64,000 nucleotides of DNA from an uncultured Hyphomonas sp. (GTDB lineage: Bacteria > Pseudomonadota > Alphaproteobacteria > Caulobacterales > Hyphomonadaceae), in NCBI RefSeq assembly GCF_963677035.1, contig NZ_OY781472.1, positions 2,418,001 to 2,482,000 on the forward strand, written 5' to 3'. Under the pieces are notes generated by a model that had not been told where the DNA came from, made no database searches, and worked only from the letters and a program-made list of their open reading frames with translations. Of the stretch, positions 7,630 through 15,694 are shown in pieces (position 1 is the first letter of the stretch; each line of letters starts with the position of its first letter). Position numbers and translations under genes: made by a program.

Positions 7630-8799
7630 ATGCCGGGAACAAGTGTGCTGTCCGATATCCGCATTGCTGACATGTCCACGGTGATCTTCGGTCCGTACTG
7701 CACCCAGACCCTGGCGGACATGGGGGCGGATGTCGTGAAGGTCGAACCGCCTTCGGGCGATGACTTCCGCAATGTCGGCAAGTCCGCCAGGAACCGGAAC
7801 ATGGGGCCCTGCCATATGACCATCAATCGCGGAAAGCGGTCGGTCGTCTGGGACATGAAATCCGATGAAGGCCGGGAAGCCATCCGGCGCCTGATCGAAA
7901 GCAGCGATGTGTTCATCCACAATATCCGGCCCGATGCCGTGGCGCGGCTGGGCCTGACCTTCGAGGAAGTGAAGGCGATCAAGCCGGACATTGTCTATGT
8001 GCATTGTCTCGGTTTCGGATCCGAGGGCCCTTATGCGGGCCGGCCGGCTTATGATGACCTGATCCAGGGCCTGTCTGCGGCGACCAGCCTGTTGCCGAAA
8101 GTGGATGGCAATCCACGCCCGCGTTTCATTCCGACGGCGTTTGCCGACAAGGTCTCCGGCCTGCATGCGGTCTATGCGACGCTTGCCGCGCTGCGCCAGC
8201 GCGACCGGACGGGCGAGGCGGTGCATGTGGAAGTGCCGATGTTCGAATGCATCACGCACTTCCTGTTGGAAGAGCACTTCTATGAAGCCGTCTTCGATCC
8301 GCCGATTGGTCCGTTCTGTTACCAGCGCCAGGTCGATCCCTGCCGCCAGCCGCTCCAGACGGCGGACGGCTATGTCGTGATCGCGCCTTATGTGGACCAG
8401 CGCTGGGTGAAGCTGTTTGAGGTGATGGATGCGCAGGACGAGCTGAAAGACGAGCGGATTGCCGACCGGCGCGGACGCTACTTCAACATGGATTACATGA
8501 TGGAGCGCGTGCAGCACTATTTCGTCAATCACCCGACCGAACACTGGCTGAAGCTGCTGGCCGAAGCGGACATTCCAGCGGCCCGGGCAAATGATTTCCC
8601 GGACCTTCAGGATGATCCGCACCTCAAGGCCGTGAACTTCTTTCAGCGCCGCGAACACCCGACCGAGGGCGGGTATTGGGAAACCCAGCCGCCGGTCCAG
8701 TTCGTCGGCCAGCCGCAGCGGGAAATCACGCCTGCACCGGCGATCGGAGAACATACTGAGGATGTGCTCTCCGAGCTGGGGCTGAAGACGGACACCTAG
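7630..8799 (+). CDS. CaiB/BaiF family CoA-transferase
   Basis: The 389-residue family III CoA-transferase moves CoA between carboxylic acids. The opening (VLSDIRIADMSTVIFGPYCTQTLADMGADVVKVE) and the GFGSEGPYAGRPAYDDLIQ block, which carries the expected catalytic aspartate, are diagnostic. The length is normal (380-400). CAGGGAGAAG lies 5-10 nt before the ATG. Its 3' end overlaps by 4 nt the convergent hydrolase gene. The natural acyl donor and acceptor cannot be told from sequence, and the neighbours (hydrolase, dehydrogenase) suggest general acyl-CoA or xenobiotic metabolism. Confidence 0.9.
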   Translation: MPGTSVLSDIRIADMSTVIFGPYCTQTLADMGADVVKVEPPSGDDFRNVGKSARNRNMGPCHMTINRGKRSVVWDMKSDEGREAIRRLIESSDVFIHNIRPDAVARLGLTFEEVKAIKPDIVYVHCLGFGSEGPYAGRPAYDDLIQGLSAATSLLPKVDGNPRPRFIPTAFADKVSGLHAVYATLAALRQRDRTGEAVHVEVPMFECITHFLLEEHFYEAVFDPPIGPFCYQRQVDPCRQPLQTADGYVVIAPYVDQRWVKLFEVMDAQDELKDERIADRRGRYFNMDYMMERVQHYFVNHPTEHWLKLLAEADIPAARANDFPDLQDDPHLKAVNFFQRREHPTEGGYWETQPPVQFVGQPQREITPAPAIGEHTEDVLSELGLKTDT

Positions 8800-9752
8800 G
8801 CGGCCCCGATCCCCCTTGCCATCGCTTCGCGGGCATCGCGGACAAATTGTTTCGTCACCCGCGCAGTCGGCACCCACATGAAGCCATGCGGCGCGCCGGG
8901 ATAAACGTGCAGTTCCACCGGCACCCCGGCGGCCATCAGGCGGCTGGCATAGTCGAGATTTTCTTCGGTAAAGAGATCCATCGCGCCGGTTGATATGAAC
9001 GCCGGCGGCAGGCCGGAGAGATCGTCGGCCCGCGCTGCGGCGGCATAGGGCGAGATGTCATGCCCGCCGGGCGCCTGGCCGAGCAGGGATGTCCAGCCGA
9101 ACCGGTTCTTTTCCCGGTCCCAGACAAATTCCCCAAACATGGGCGAAAGGTCCGCGCGGATCGTTGTGCGGTCATCCAGCATGGGAAAGATCAGGTACTG
9201 GAAGCAGAAGCTGAACTCAGCCCGGTCGCGCACCAGAAGGGCCAGCGCCGCGGCGAGGCCCCCGCCCGCGCTTTCCCCGGCCACGGCGATCTTCGATGTA
9301 TCGACGCCCAGCTGATCGGCATTCCGGTAGATCCAGGCGAGCGCGGCGTAAGCGTCTTCGACATTGCCGGGGAATGCCGTTTCCGGCGCAAGGCGATAGG
9401 CCGGCGCGACGACGACGGCGTCCATGCCTTTTGCCCAGGCGCAGTCCTGCGGCGCGTTGGCTTCCGGGCTGCCCATCACATAGCCGCCGCCATGCAGATG
9501 CAGGATGGCGGGCCGGTCCTTGCGGTCTGACGGCGTGCGGTAGACCTTCATCCGGACATCCGGCGCGCCGTCCCGTCCCGGCGCCATTTCCTGCACGATG
9601 GAGACTTCCGGTGGCAGCGGCGGCATCTGCGCCATCGTCATCTTCCTGCGGGCTTCGCGGAGCGCGGGCATCGCTTCCGGCGACAGCGTCACCGGCGGCA
9701 TGGACAGGAAGAAATCCTTCAGATCCGGGTCCATCAGATAGGCGGATGACAT
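8796..9752 (-). CDS. Alpha/beta hydrolase of the hormone-sensitive lipase family
   Basis: The 318-residue esterase has the HSL-family oxyanion signature HGGGYVMGS, the nucleophile elbow GESAGG, and a late PHGFMW carrying the catalytic histidine. It should hydrolyse short acyl or aryl esters in the cytoplasm. The start at 9752 (MSSAYLMDPDLKDF) is supported by AAGGGAAC a few bases upstream; the frame stays open further upstream but reads through the neighbouring dehydrogenase gene. It lies 17 nt after the dehydrogenase stop, so the two are probably co-transcribed. Confidence 0.9.
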   Translation of the reverse strand: MSSAYLMDPDLKDFFLSMPPVTLSPEAMPALREARRKMTMAQMPPLPPEVSIVQEMAPGRDGAPDVRMKVYRTPSDRKDRPAILHLHGGGYVMGSPEANAPQDCAWAKGMDAVVVAPAYRLAPETAFPGNVEDAYAALAWIYRNADQLGVDTSKIAVAGESAGGGLAAALALLVRDRAEFSFCFQYLIFPMLDDRTTIRADLSPMFGEFVWDREKNRFGWTSLLGQAPGGHDISPYAAAARADDLSGLPPAFISTGAMDLFTEENLDYASRLMAAGVPVELHVYPGAPHGFMWVPTARVTKQFVRDAREAMARGIGAA

Positions 9753-9769
9753 GACAGTTCCCTTGTGAA

Positions 9770-10510
9770 TCAGGCGCCGCCGTCGACGCGGATGATGGAG
9801 CCGGTGGTGAAGCTCGACGCGCCGGAGGCGAGATAGAGCGCCGCGGTGACGATCTCTTCCGGCTTGCCGGGGCGGCCGAGGGCATTGTCGGATGTCTCCC
9901 GCGCCTCTTCCGTCCAGGCCTTGGAGATATCGGTCAGGAAGGGTCCGGCGGCGATGGCATTCACGCGCACTTCTGGGCCGTATTCGCGGGCGAACGATGT
10001 CGTCATGGCATTCAGCGCCGCCTTCGCCCCGGCATAGGAAACGACGCCGGGCATCGGTATCAGAGACGCGATGGAGGAGATATTGATGATCGAACCGCCG
10101 CCGGCCTTCTTCATCCTGTCGCCAATGATGGCGGCGAGGCGGTACGGGCCCTTGAAGTTCAGGTTCACGACGCTGTCGAACTGGTTCTCCGCAACGTCGT
10201 GACTGGGCACCATCGGGCCCTTGCCGGCATTGTTGACGAGAATGTCGATCCGGCCGAATTCGGCATAGGCCGCCTCGATCAGCGCGTCGATATCGTCCCA
10301 CTTGCCGCAATGAGCACCGACCGCCAGGGCCTTGCGACCCATGGCGCGGACTTCGGCGGCGACCTCTTCACACGCCTCGATCTTGCGGCTGGCGATGATC
10401 ACGTCGGCGCCGCGTTCGGCGAAGGCCTTGACCATCTGGTAGCCGAGGCCGCGGCTGCCGCCAGTCACGAGGGCCACTTTGCCCTCCAGATTGAAAAGCG
10501 GATCTGCCAT
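9770..10510 (-). CDS. Short-chain dehydrogenase/reductase
   Basis: The 246-residue SDR enzyme has the cofactor motif TGGSRGLG at residues 16-23, NNAG, and the catalytic YxxxK as YAGAK. A C-terminal GSIIRVDGG is also typical. It uses NAD(H) or NADP(H) to interconvert an alcohol and a ketone. The start (MADPLFNLEGKVALV) is fixed by a perfect GGAGGAAT 7 nt upstream. It is followed by the esterase gene and preceded, on the same strand, by another hydrolase. The substrate is unknown. Confidence 0.92.
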   Translation of the reverse strand: MADPLFNLEGKVALVTGGSRGLGYQMVKAFAERGADVIIASRKIEACEEVAAEVRAMGRKALAVGAHCGKWDDIDALIEAAYAEFGRIDILVNNAGKGPMVPSHDVAENQFDSVVNLNFKGPYRLAAIIGDRMKKAGGGSIINISSIASLIPMPGVVSYAGAKAALNAMTTSFAREYGPEVRVNAIAAGPFLTDISKAWTEEARETSDNALGRPGKPEEIVTAALYLASGASSFTTGSIIRVDGGA

Positions 10511-10587
10511 GTATTCCTCCCGATATGTATCTGTCGCCAGTCTAGCCGGACGAGGCGCATGCACCAGTCGTGACCTATGGTCAGGCC

Positions 10588-11454
10588 CTAGAGGAACGCC
10601 TTCAGATCCGCGACGAACTCGTCCAGCTTGTCATGGTGCAGCCAGTGGCCGGCATCCTTGTAGAGCTTCACGGTTGCGTTCTGGAAATGCGTCACGCGCC
10701 CGTCTTCGGCGGGGTTTGAGGCCCAGCTTTTTTCGCCATAGGCCAGCAGCGTCGGGCATGTGATATTCGCCCAGAGTTTTTCCAGCTCCGCCTGCGGCAT
10801 GTCATAAGGCGTCATGACGCGGAAATAATTGTCGAACTTCCAGGAATAGGTGCCGTCCTCATTCTGGCTGATGCCATGAATGGTCAGGTGGCGGGCCTGC
10901 TCGCTGCTGAGATAGGAATTCTCGTCCTTCATGCGTTTGTAGGCGTCTTCCAGAGAGGCATATTTGCGCGGCACCCGGCCGGCGGCGGCGCGCTTGCCCT
11001 CGATCCAGTCGCGCATCCGCTTGTCCGGCGCTTCGGCGAAGCGCTCGGCCAGAATCTTCGGCGACGGCCCCAGCCCTTCAATGGCGACCAGCTTCTGCAC
11101 CATGTCCGGATACACCCCGGCATAGCGCAGCGCGATGTTGCCACCGTAGGAATGGGCGACGATGTGGACCGGGCCGACATTCAGCTGGTGGATCAGCTGG
11201 GCGAGGTCATAGACATTGGCGCGGGGGCTGTACTCCCCGTCCGACGACCAGGCGCTGTCGCCATGGCCGCGCAGGTCCGGCGCAATGATGTGCCAGTCGT
11301 CCCGTAATTCCTGGGCGACCCAGTCCCAGTTGCGGCAATGATCGCGTCCGCCATGCAGCAGGATCAGCGTCGGGGCGTCTTCATTGCCCCAGTCGACATA
11401 ATGAAGCCGCAGGCGCTGCGACATGAACGAATGAGAAGTCGGTCCTGTAATCAT
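10588..11454 (-). CDS. Alpha/beta hydrolase (epoxide-hydrolase-like fold)
   Basis: The 288-residue hydrolase has HGG before the oxyanion hole, PDLRGHGDS, the nucleophile elbow AHSYGGNIAL (Ser) and a terminal GHWLHHDK carrying the catalytic histidine. A cap domain lies between. Serine as nucleophile points to an esterase or C-C hydrolase rather than a true epoxide hydrolase, where Asp is expected. Start choice is uncertain: 11454 (MITGPTSHSF) is preferred by homology-like context, but 11424 or the longer frame to 11511 is possible and no strong ribosome binding site is seen. Confidence 0.85.
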   Translation of the reverse strand: MITGPTSHSFMSQRLRLHYVDWGNEDAPTLILLHGGRDHCRNWDWVAQELRDDWHIIAPDLRGHGDSAWSSDGEYSPRANVYDLAQLIHQLNVGPVHIVAHSYGGNIALRYAGVYPDMVQKLVAIEGLGPSPKILAERFAEAPDKRMRDWIEGKRAAAGRVPRKYASLEDAYKRMKDENSYLSSEQARHLTIHGISQNEDGTYSWKFDNYFRVMTPYDMPQAELEKLWANITCPTLLAYGEKSWASNPAEDGRVTHFQNATVKLYKDAGHWLHHDKLDEFVADLKAFL

Positions 11455-11569
11455 GGCGGGAATGTCGGGCGCCGCGGCGGACTTGTCCAGACATGCCGTC
11501 GCGCCCAGCACAGGCGGCGCCCGTGAAGGCGCTTGGTGTCGGTTTGGTTTTCAGGCGTGTGGGGCCGCG

Positions 11570-12004
11570 TCAGGTTTCCGGCAGAGGCAGGTTCAAGCCC
11601 CTTCTCCCTTGGGAGAAGGGGGTGGGGATGAGGGGCCAAGGCATATCCGCACGTGCAATACTTGCGGCGGTGACGCCGCCCCTCACCCCTGACCCTCTCC
11701 CATGGGAGAGGTGGCGCAAGCGGAGATGTTCCGGCACAGCCGCCCGCCCGTCGCACGCGGCAGCAAGGCGGGCGGAAGCATAGGCTGCAGGCTTCAGGAA
11801 CTCTCGTTCCGTCTTCTGCCCGGGGATCCAGTCAATCGAGTGGAGATACACCCGGCCATTCGCGCCAATGCACCAATGATACTTCACGCCCCGGCCATAG
11901 GCAGCGCGGATCTGCGCGCGCAGCATCAGCACCTGGACCCAGATCAGGGGCCAGAGAAAAGCAAGCTGTGGCGGGAAACAGGCAGGTGGGTGAAAGAGTG
12001 ACAT
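11570..12004 (-). CDS. Small membrane-associated hypothetical protein; C-terminus runs into a repeat
   Basis: This 144-residue reading frame starts at the ATG at 12004. Residues about 10-30 are strongly hydrophobic (LAFLWPLIWVQVLMLRAQI), followed by a conserved-looking stretch YHWCIGANGRVYLHSIDWIPG. The second half is encoded by the palindromic repeat at 11598-11711, so the real protein is probably the first 70-80 residues and the tail is acquired. It resembles short uncharacterised alphaproteobacterial proteins by pattern only; no function is known. No clear ribosome binding site is seen. Confidence 0.45.
   Translation of the reverse strand: MSLFHPPACFPPQLAFLWPLIWVQVLMLRAQIRAAYGRGVKYHWCIGANGRVYLHSIDWIPGQKTEREFLKPAAYASARLAAACDGRAAVPEHLRLRHLSHGRGSGVRGGVTAASIARADMPWPLIPTPFSQGRRGLNLPLPET
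11598..11711. repeat. Dispersed palindromic repeat (CCCCTC / GAGGGG type)
   Basis: Two inverted GC-rich hairpins, one around CTCCCTTGGGAG (11604-11615) and one around CTCTCCCATGGGAGAG (11695-11710), are joined by complementary GGTGGGGATGAGGGG and CCCCTCACCCCTGACC arms. This architecture is common in intergenic mobile repeats of Caulobacterales-type genomes. It overlaps the 3' end of the minus-strand hypothetical gene. Confidence 0.7.
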
Positions 12005-12501
12005 GGACGGGAGTATACGTCCGGGGGCGGAGGTGTCGGATACGTTTCTTCTTCCGGCAATGATTGCAGCAGGATGGAGTGGTTGGGCTGCTGGATAAAC
12101 TCTCTCCACGCATCATCCCCGACCGCGCAGCGGTCTGGGGATCCATCTCCGAACAGGACCCCGGGAACGTCATGTCATGACGCCCTTGCCGCAACGTTCC
12201 GGGATGGGCGCCCGGATGGCCGTTGGCCATCGGGCGTGACGCGTGTGGGGAGTAAGGCGAGCCCGCGCCCGTGCTTCGACTTCGCTCAGCATGAGCGCTC
12301 CTTGAAGTGCGGCAAAGAACGGGACTCATCCTGAGCGAAGTCGAAGGATGAAGCGGCAAAGAAACAAGGTCCCGGGTATTTGCTTCGCAAATTCCGGGAT
12401 GACATGGCCATGTGTTGGCATGACTGGCAGAGGACTACATCCGTCTACGCCATGACTATGCATGACCAGTCATGATCATACCGGACTATGCCGGACCAGC
12501 C
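12005..12501. repeat. Gene-free stretch of dispersed palindromes
   Basis: About 500 bases hold no convincing gene. They contain several palindromic units. At 12274-12295 and 12325-12350 are inverted arms of a repeat (core CTTCGACTTCGCTCA / TGAGCGAAGTCGAAG) that recurs at 17982-18072. GACCGC/GCGGTC and CCCCGACC/GGTCTGGGG arms lie near 12117-12142, and short CATGAC/GTCATG elements lie at 12410-12480. It looks like a landing zone for small non-autonomous repeats. Confidence 0.65.
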
Positions 12502-13179
12502 TCAGGCGTCGCCCCAGAGGCGGAGGAGGTTTGAGATGGTCTTGGCCAGGGTCAGCATTTCCGGCGACTGGGCATCGTGCTGCTGCGCCAGTGTGGCGCG
12601 CAGGTTTTCGAGGTCGAACAGGATCTCGCGCGCGGCGGCATCGCGTACGGCGCTTTCGATCCAGCCGACGCAGACAATGCGCTCACCGGATGTGACCGGC
12701 CGCACTTCGTGCAGCGTCGTGGAGGGATAGAGCACAAGGTCGCCGGCATCGGGCTTGACCATGTGCTCGCCGGAGGGCGTGTCCACCGCCAGCTCGCCGC
12801 CGACATAGGTGGACGGGTCGCTGAGGAAGAGTGTGAAGGACAGGTCCGTGCGCAGGCGGCGCACGCCGCTGCCCATGAAGGCATTGTCGATATGCCGGCC
12901 ATAGCCGCCGCCATTGCTGGCGCGGCTGATCATCAGGGGTGAGAACCGGCGCGGCTGGGCGGCGGCGCGCAGCACGGGGTGGCGCTCCAGAGCCGCCTGC
13001 ACCAGCTTTTTCACCGCTGTGCCGGTGGCGCCGGTCAGGTCTGCCTGCTCGTTGCGCTTCACGGCGCGGGCCGTGGGGCCGGCGGTGTCTGCGCCGTCAC
13101 GCCAGCTGAGGCCGGAGACGAGGCTGGTGACCTTCTGCACCTGATTGGGAGTAAGGACGCTGGAAAGGGTGATCATCAT
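12502..13179 (-). CDS. Fe(II)/2-oxoglutarate PKHD-type hydroxylase (PiuC/YbiX family)
   Basis: The 225-residue protein carries the iron-binding HxD motif in YGRHIDNAFM and a distal histidine in TLHEVRPV, with an RLRTDLSFTLFLSDP block typical of PiuC/YbiX prolyl-hydroxylase-fold proteins. Family members are commonly encoded beside TonB receptors for metal or siderophore uptake, as here: a receptor gene starts 193 nt away, divergently. The hydroxylated target is unknown. The start is one of two adjacent ATGs (13179 or 13176). Confidence 0.88.
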   Translation of the reverse strand: MMITLSSVLTPNQVQKVTSLVSGLSWRDGADTAGPTARAVKRNEQADLTGATGTAVKKLVQAALERHPVLRAAAQPRRFSPLMISRASNGGGYGRHIDNAFMGSGVRRLRTDLSFTLFLSDPSTYVGGELAVDTPSGEHMVKPDAGDLVLYPSTTLHEVRPVTSGERIVCVGWIESAVRDAAAREILFDLENLRATLAQQHDAQSPEMLTLAKTISNLLRLWGDA

Positions 13180-13324
13180 GGGATTGTACGCGGCTTCCGG
13201 TGTTCGGGAGGGGACCAGCCATGACTATGGCACGACCAGGCCGGACTTCGCCTAGCCCAGATACAGCACTGCTGAAACCCAGGGGTTTTCCGTAGTTCGA
13301 GGGTTGACGCTGCGCGCCAGTAAA

Positions 13325-13342
13325 GTAATGCGATAATATTAC
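13325..13342. promoter_or_regulatory. Candidate Zur-like operator
   Basis: GTAATG-CGATAA-TATTAC is a near-palindrome 30 nt before the receptor start and downstream of a TTGACG hexamer (13304-13309). It resembles the GTAATG...CATTAC form of alphaproteobacterial Zur boxes. With a His-rich ZnuD-like receptor downstream, zinc-responsive repression is a reasonable inference. The match is by eye only. Confidence 0.45.
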
Positions 13343-13371
13343 ATTCTTAGCAAGCGGATCCCCCCTCCCAT

Positions 13372-15456
13372 ATGAAACAGCTCCTCCTCCTCGCTGCCTC
13401 CTCGGCGGTGCTCGCCGGTTTTGCCCATGCCGATGCCCCCGAAAAAGACCTGCGCCAGCAGTCTGTCATCGTCACCGCCCCCGGCCCTGACCGGCTGGAA
13501 GGCGAACTGATCGGCAACGCCACTTCGATTGGCCGCGAAGGCATCATCGAAACGCTGGGCCCGACGCTGGGTGACACGCTGGACCGCCAGCCGGGCGTCT
13601 CCACCACCTTCTTCGGCCAGGGTGCCAGCCGGCCTGTGCTGCGCGGTCTCGGCGCCGAGCGCGTGCAGGTGCTGACCAATGGCATCGGCGTGATCGATGT
13701 CTCCGCTGCCTCACCGGACCACCAGGCGGCTGCGGATGGCATCGATGCGGAGAAGATCGAGATCCTGCGCGGCCCGGCGGCGCTGGCCTATGGGGGGCAG
13801 GCGATCGGCGGCGTGGTGAACGTGATTGACGGCCTGCTGCCCGAGACGCTGCCGAAGAAGCCCATCTCGGTCGATCTGCTTGGCGCGTATGACAGTGTCA
13901 GCGACGGCAACGAACTGTCCGGCCGCTTCCAGGGCGTGCAGGGGCCGATCGTTCTGACCCTGACGGCGTCGCAGCGTGACTTCAACGACTACGATATTCC
14001 GGGCATGTCCGAATCTGCCCGCCTGCATGCGGCTGAAGAAGCCGAAGAGGGCGAAGCGCACGAAGAGGAAGAACATGCCAGCGGGAAGGTAGAGAATTCC
14101 TTCGTCAACACGAACACCTATGCCGGCGGCCTCAGCTGGGTCGGCGACAGCGCCTTTCTGGGCATTGCCGTGCGGCGCCAGGAAGCACAGTACGGCCTGC
14201 CGGGCGCGGCGCATGAGCATGGCGACGAGGATGGCGATGAAGGCGAAGGCGAAGCGCACGGGGAAGAAAACCCGTTCATCGACCTGGAGCAAACGCGCTA
14301 CGATCTGCGCGGCGGCATCAAGCTCGACAATGGCTTCCTGAAGGAAATCACAGGCACGGTATCTCAGGCCGACTATGAGCACACCGAGTTTGAAGCGCCG
14401 GGCGAGCCGGGCACCGTCTACAAGACCGATGGTACCGAGGCCCGCGTCGAGGCGAGCCATGAGCTGGGCCGCGTGAAAGGCGCCTTCGGTCTTCAGTATT
14501 CGGACAAGACGCTGGACGCGTTCGGCGACGAGGCCTTCATCACGAAGACCGATTCCGAAAACTTCGGCGGCTTCCTGTACGAGACCATGGAATGGGACAA
14601 CGGCTTTGGCCTCGAAGGCGGCGCCCGGATCGAACAGGTGAAGCGCAAGAACATTTCCGGCGACACCGATTTCGACCTGTTCAGCGCGTCTCTGGGTGCG
14701 CACCATCACTGGGACAATGGCTGGTTCGTCGGCCTGCAGGCTTCGCACACTGAGCGGGCGCCGAACGAGAGCGAGCTGTATGCAAATGGCCTGCACCTCG
14801 CCACTGAACAGTATGAAGTGGGTGACATCAATCTCGACAAGGAGAAGGGCCTGAACCTGGAGGCGACAGCGCGCTGGGAAAGCGAGCAGGTGAGCTTCGG
14901 CGTCAACCTGTACCGCACCGAGTTCGACGGCTTTGTCTATCTGGCACCGGGCGCGCTGAATGGGGAGTCGGTGGTTGAAAACCTGCCTGTTTACCAGTTC
15001 CTGCAGCAGGATGCGAACTTCACCGGCGCTGAGATCTATGGCGAGGCCTACATGCCAGCCGGTCTGCTGCAAGCTGACTGGACGCTGGATGGCGGCATCG
15101 ATGTCGTCTCCGGTAAGCTGAAGGATGGCGCCAACGTGCCTTACATGCCGCCGCTGACGGTGAATGTCGGCGCCAAGGCGGACTGGAAGCTCTGGTCAGC
15201 TGGTGCGCATGTGACGTGGGCGGACGATCAGTATGATACGGGCGCCGCCGAACTGCCGACCGACGGCTACACCCAGCTTGATCTGCGGGCGGACCTGAAG
15301 CTCTCCGAACTCGGCTATGGCAGCGAGGGCACGACGGTGTTCGTGGATGCGCGCAATGTGACGGATGAGGAAATCCGCTACTCGACCAGTGTGCTGAAAG
15401 ACAAGCTGCCGGCGCCGGGCCGCAATATCCGCGTCGGTATCCGGGCGGTCTTCTAG
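13372..15456 (+). CDS. TonB-dependent outer-membrane receptor, ZnuD-like
   Basis: The 694-residue receptor has a signal peptide (about residues 1-20), a plug domain (residues about 35-150, with RPVLRGLGAERVQVLTNG and IEILRGPAALAYG) and a 22-strand-type barrel ending in the terminal Phe of GIRAVF. Two extracellular-loop-like segments are extremely rich in His, Asp and Glu (about residues 216-240 and 279-300). This is the hallmark of the zinc receptor ZnuD family. It probably imports zinc across the outer membrane with TonB energy. A candidate Zur box precedes it and a PKHD hydroxylase is divergent. Nickel or iron transport are alternatives. Confidence 0.88.
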   Translation: MKQLLLLAASSAVLAGFAHADAPEKDLRQQSVIVTAPGPDRLEGELIGNATSIGREGIIETLGPTLGDTLDRQPGVSTTFFGQGASRPVLRGLGAERVQVLTNGIGVIDVSAASPDHQAAADGIDAEKIEILRGPAALAYGGQAIGGVVNVIDGLLPETLPKKPISVDLLGAYDSVSDGNELSGRFQGVQGPIVLTLTASQRDFNDYDIPGMSESARLHAAEEAEEGEAHEEEEHASGKVENSFVNTNTYAGGLSWVGDSAFLGIAVRRQEAQYGLPGAAHEHGDEDGDEGEGEAHGEENPFIDLEQTRYDLRGGIKLDNGFLKEITGTVSQADYEHTEFEAPGEPGTVYKTDGTEARVEASHELGRVKGAFGLQYSDKTLDAFGDEAFITKTDSENFGGFLYETMEWDNGFGLEGGARIEQVKRKNISGDTDFDLFSASLGAHHHWDNGWFVGLQASHTERAPNESELYANGLHLATEQYEVGDINLDKEKGLNLEATARWESEQVSFGVNLYRTEFDGFVYLAPGALNGESVVENLPVYQFLQQDANFTGAEIYGEAYMPAGLLQADWTLDGGIDVVSGKLKDGANVPYMPPLTVNVGAKADWKLWSAGAHVTWADDQYDTGAAELPTDGYTQLDLRADLKLSELGYGSEGTTVFVDARNVTDEEIRYSTSVLKDKLPAPGRNIRVGIRAVF

Positions 15457-15479
15457 CCTCCCTTACGCAAACCCCCTGG

Positions 15480-15542
15480 CCCTCACCTCCAGCCGCTGGT
15501 TCCCCGCAGCGGCGGTGTCTCCTCCCTCCCCGGAGGTGAGGG
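15480..15542. repeat. Nested inverted repeat downstream of the receptor gene
   Basis: The outer arms CCCTCACCTCC (15480-15490) and GGAGGTGAGGG (15532-15542) are perfectly complementary. Inside lies a second hairpin, CCGCTG (15493-15498) and CAGCGG (15507-15512). No T-tract follows. It could act as a Rho-dependent terminator or mRNA 3' stabiliser, or be another dispersed palindrome. Confidence 0.6.
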
Positions 15543-15694
15543 CTCGGGCGGGGCCGCCGGCCGCTATGAATGCGCCTGCGGAAATGCAGCCTGGTGCTGC
15601 GATATTGTCCATTTACCTGAAATTACGTGCGCACTAGGGTCCCGTCTAAAGTCGAGGGATCCGTTCCCTTTATTATTATTCAAGGGAGTCCAGC

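Noticed and set aside
7222..8877. 551-codon frame antisense to the CoA-transferase gene
   Set aside because: The plus strand encodes a textbook CaiB/BaiF protein with a good ribosome binding site.
11702..12001. Plus-strand small open frames in the repeat region
   Set aside because: They read mainly through palindromic repeat sequence and lack ribosome binding sites.
13711..15072. Long 453-codon open frame antisense to the TonB receptor gene
   Set aside because: The receptor on the plus strand has full-length family motifs. The antisense frame has none and arises from GC-rich codon bias.
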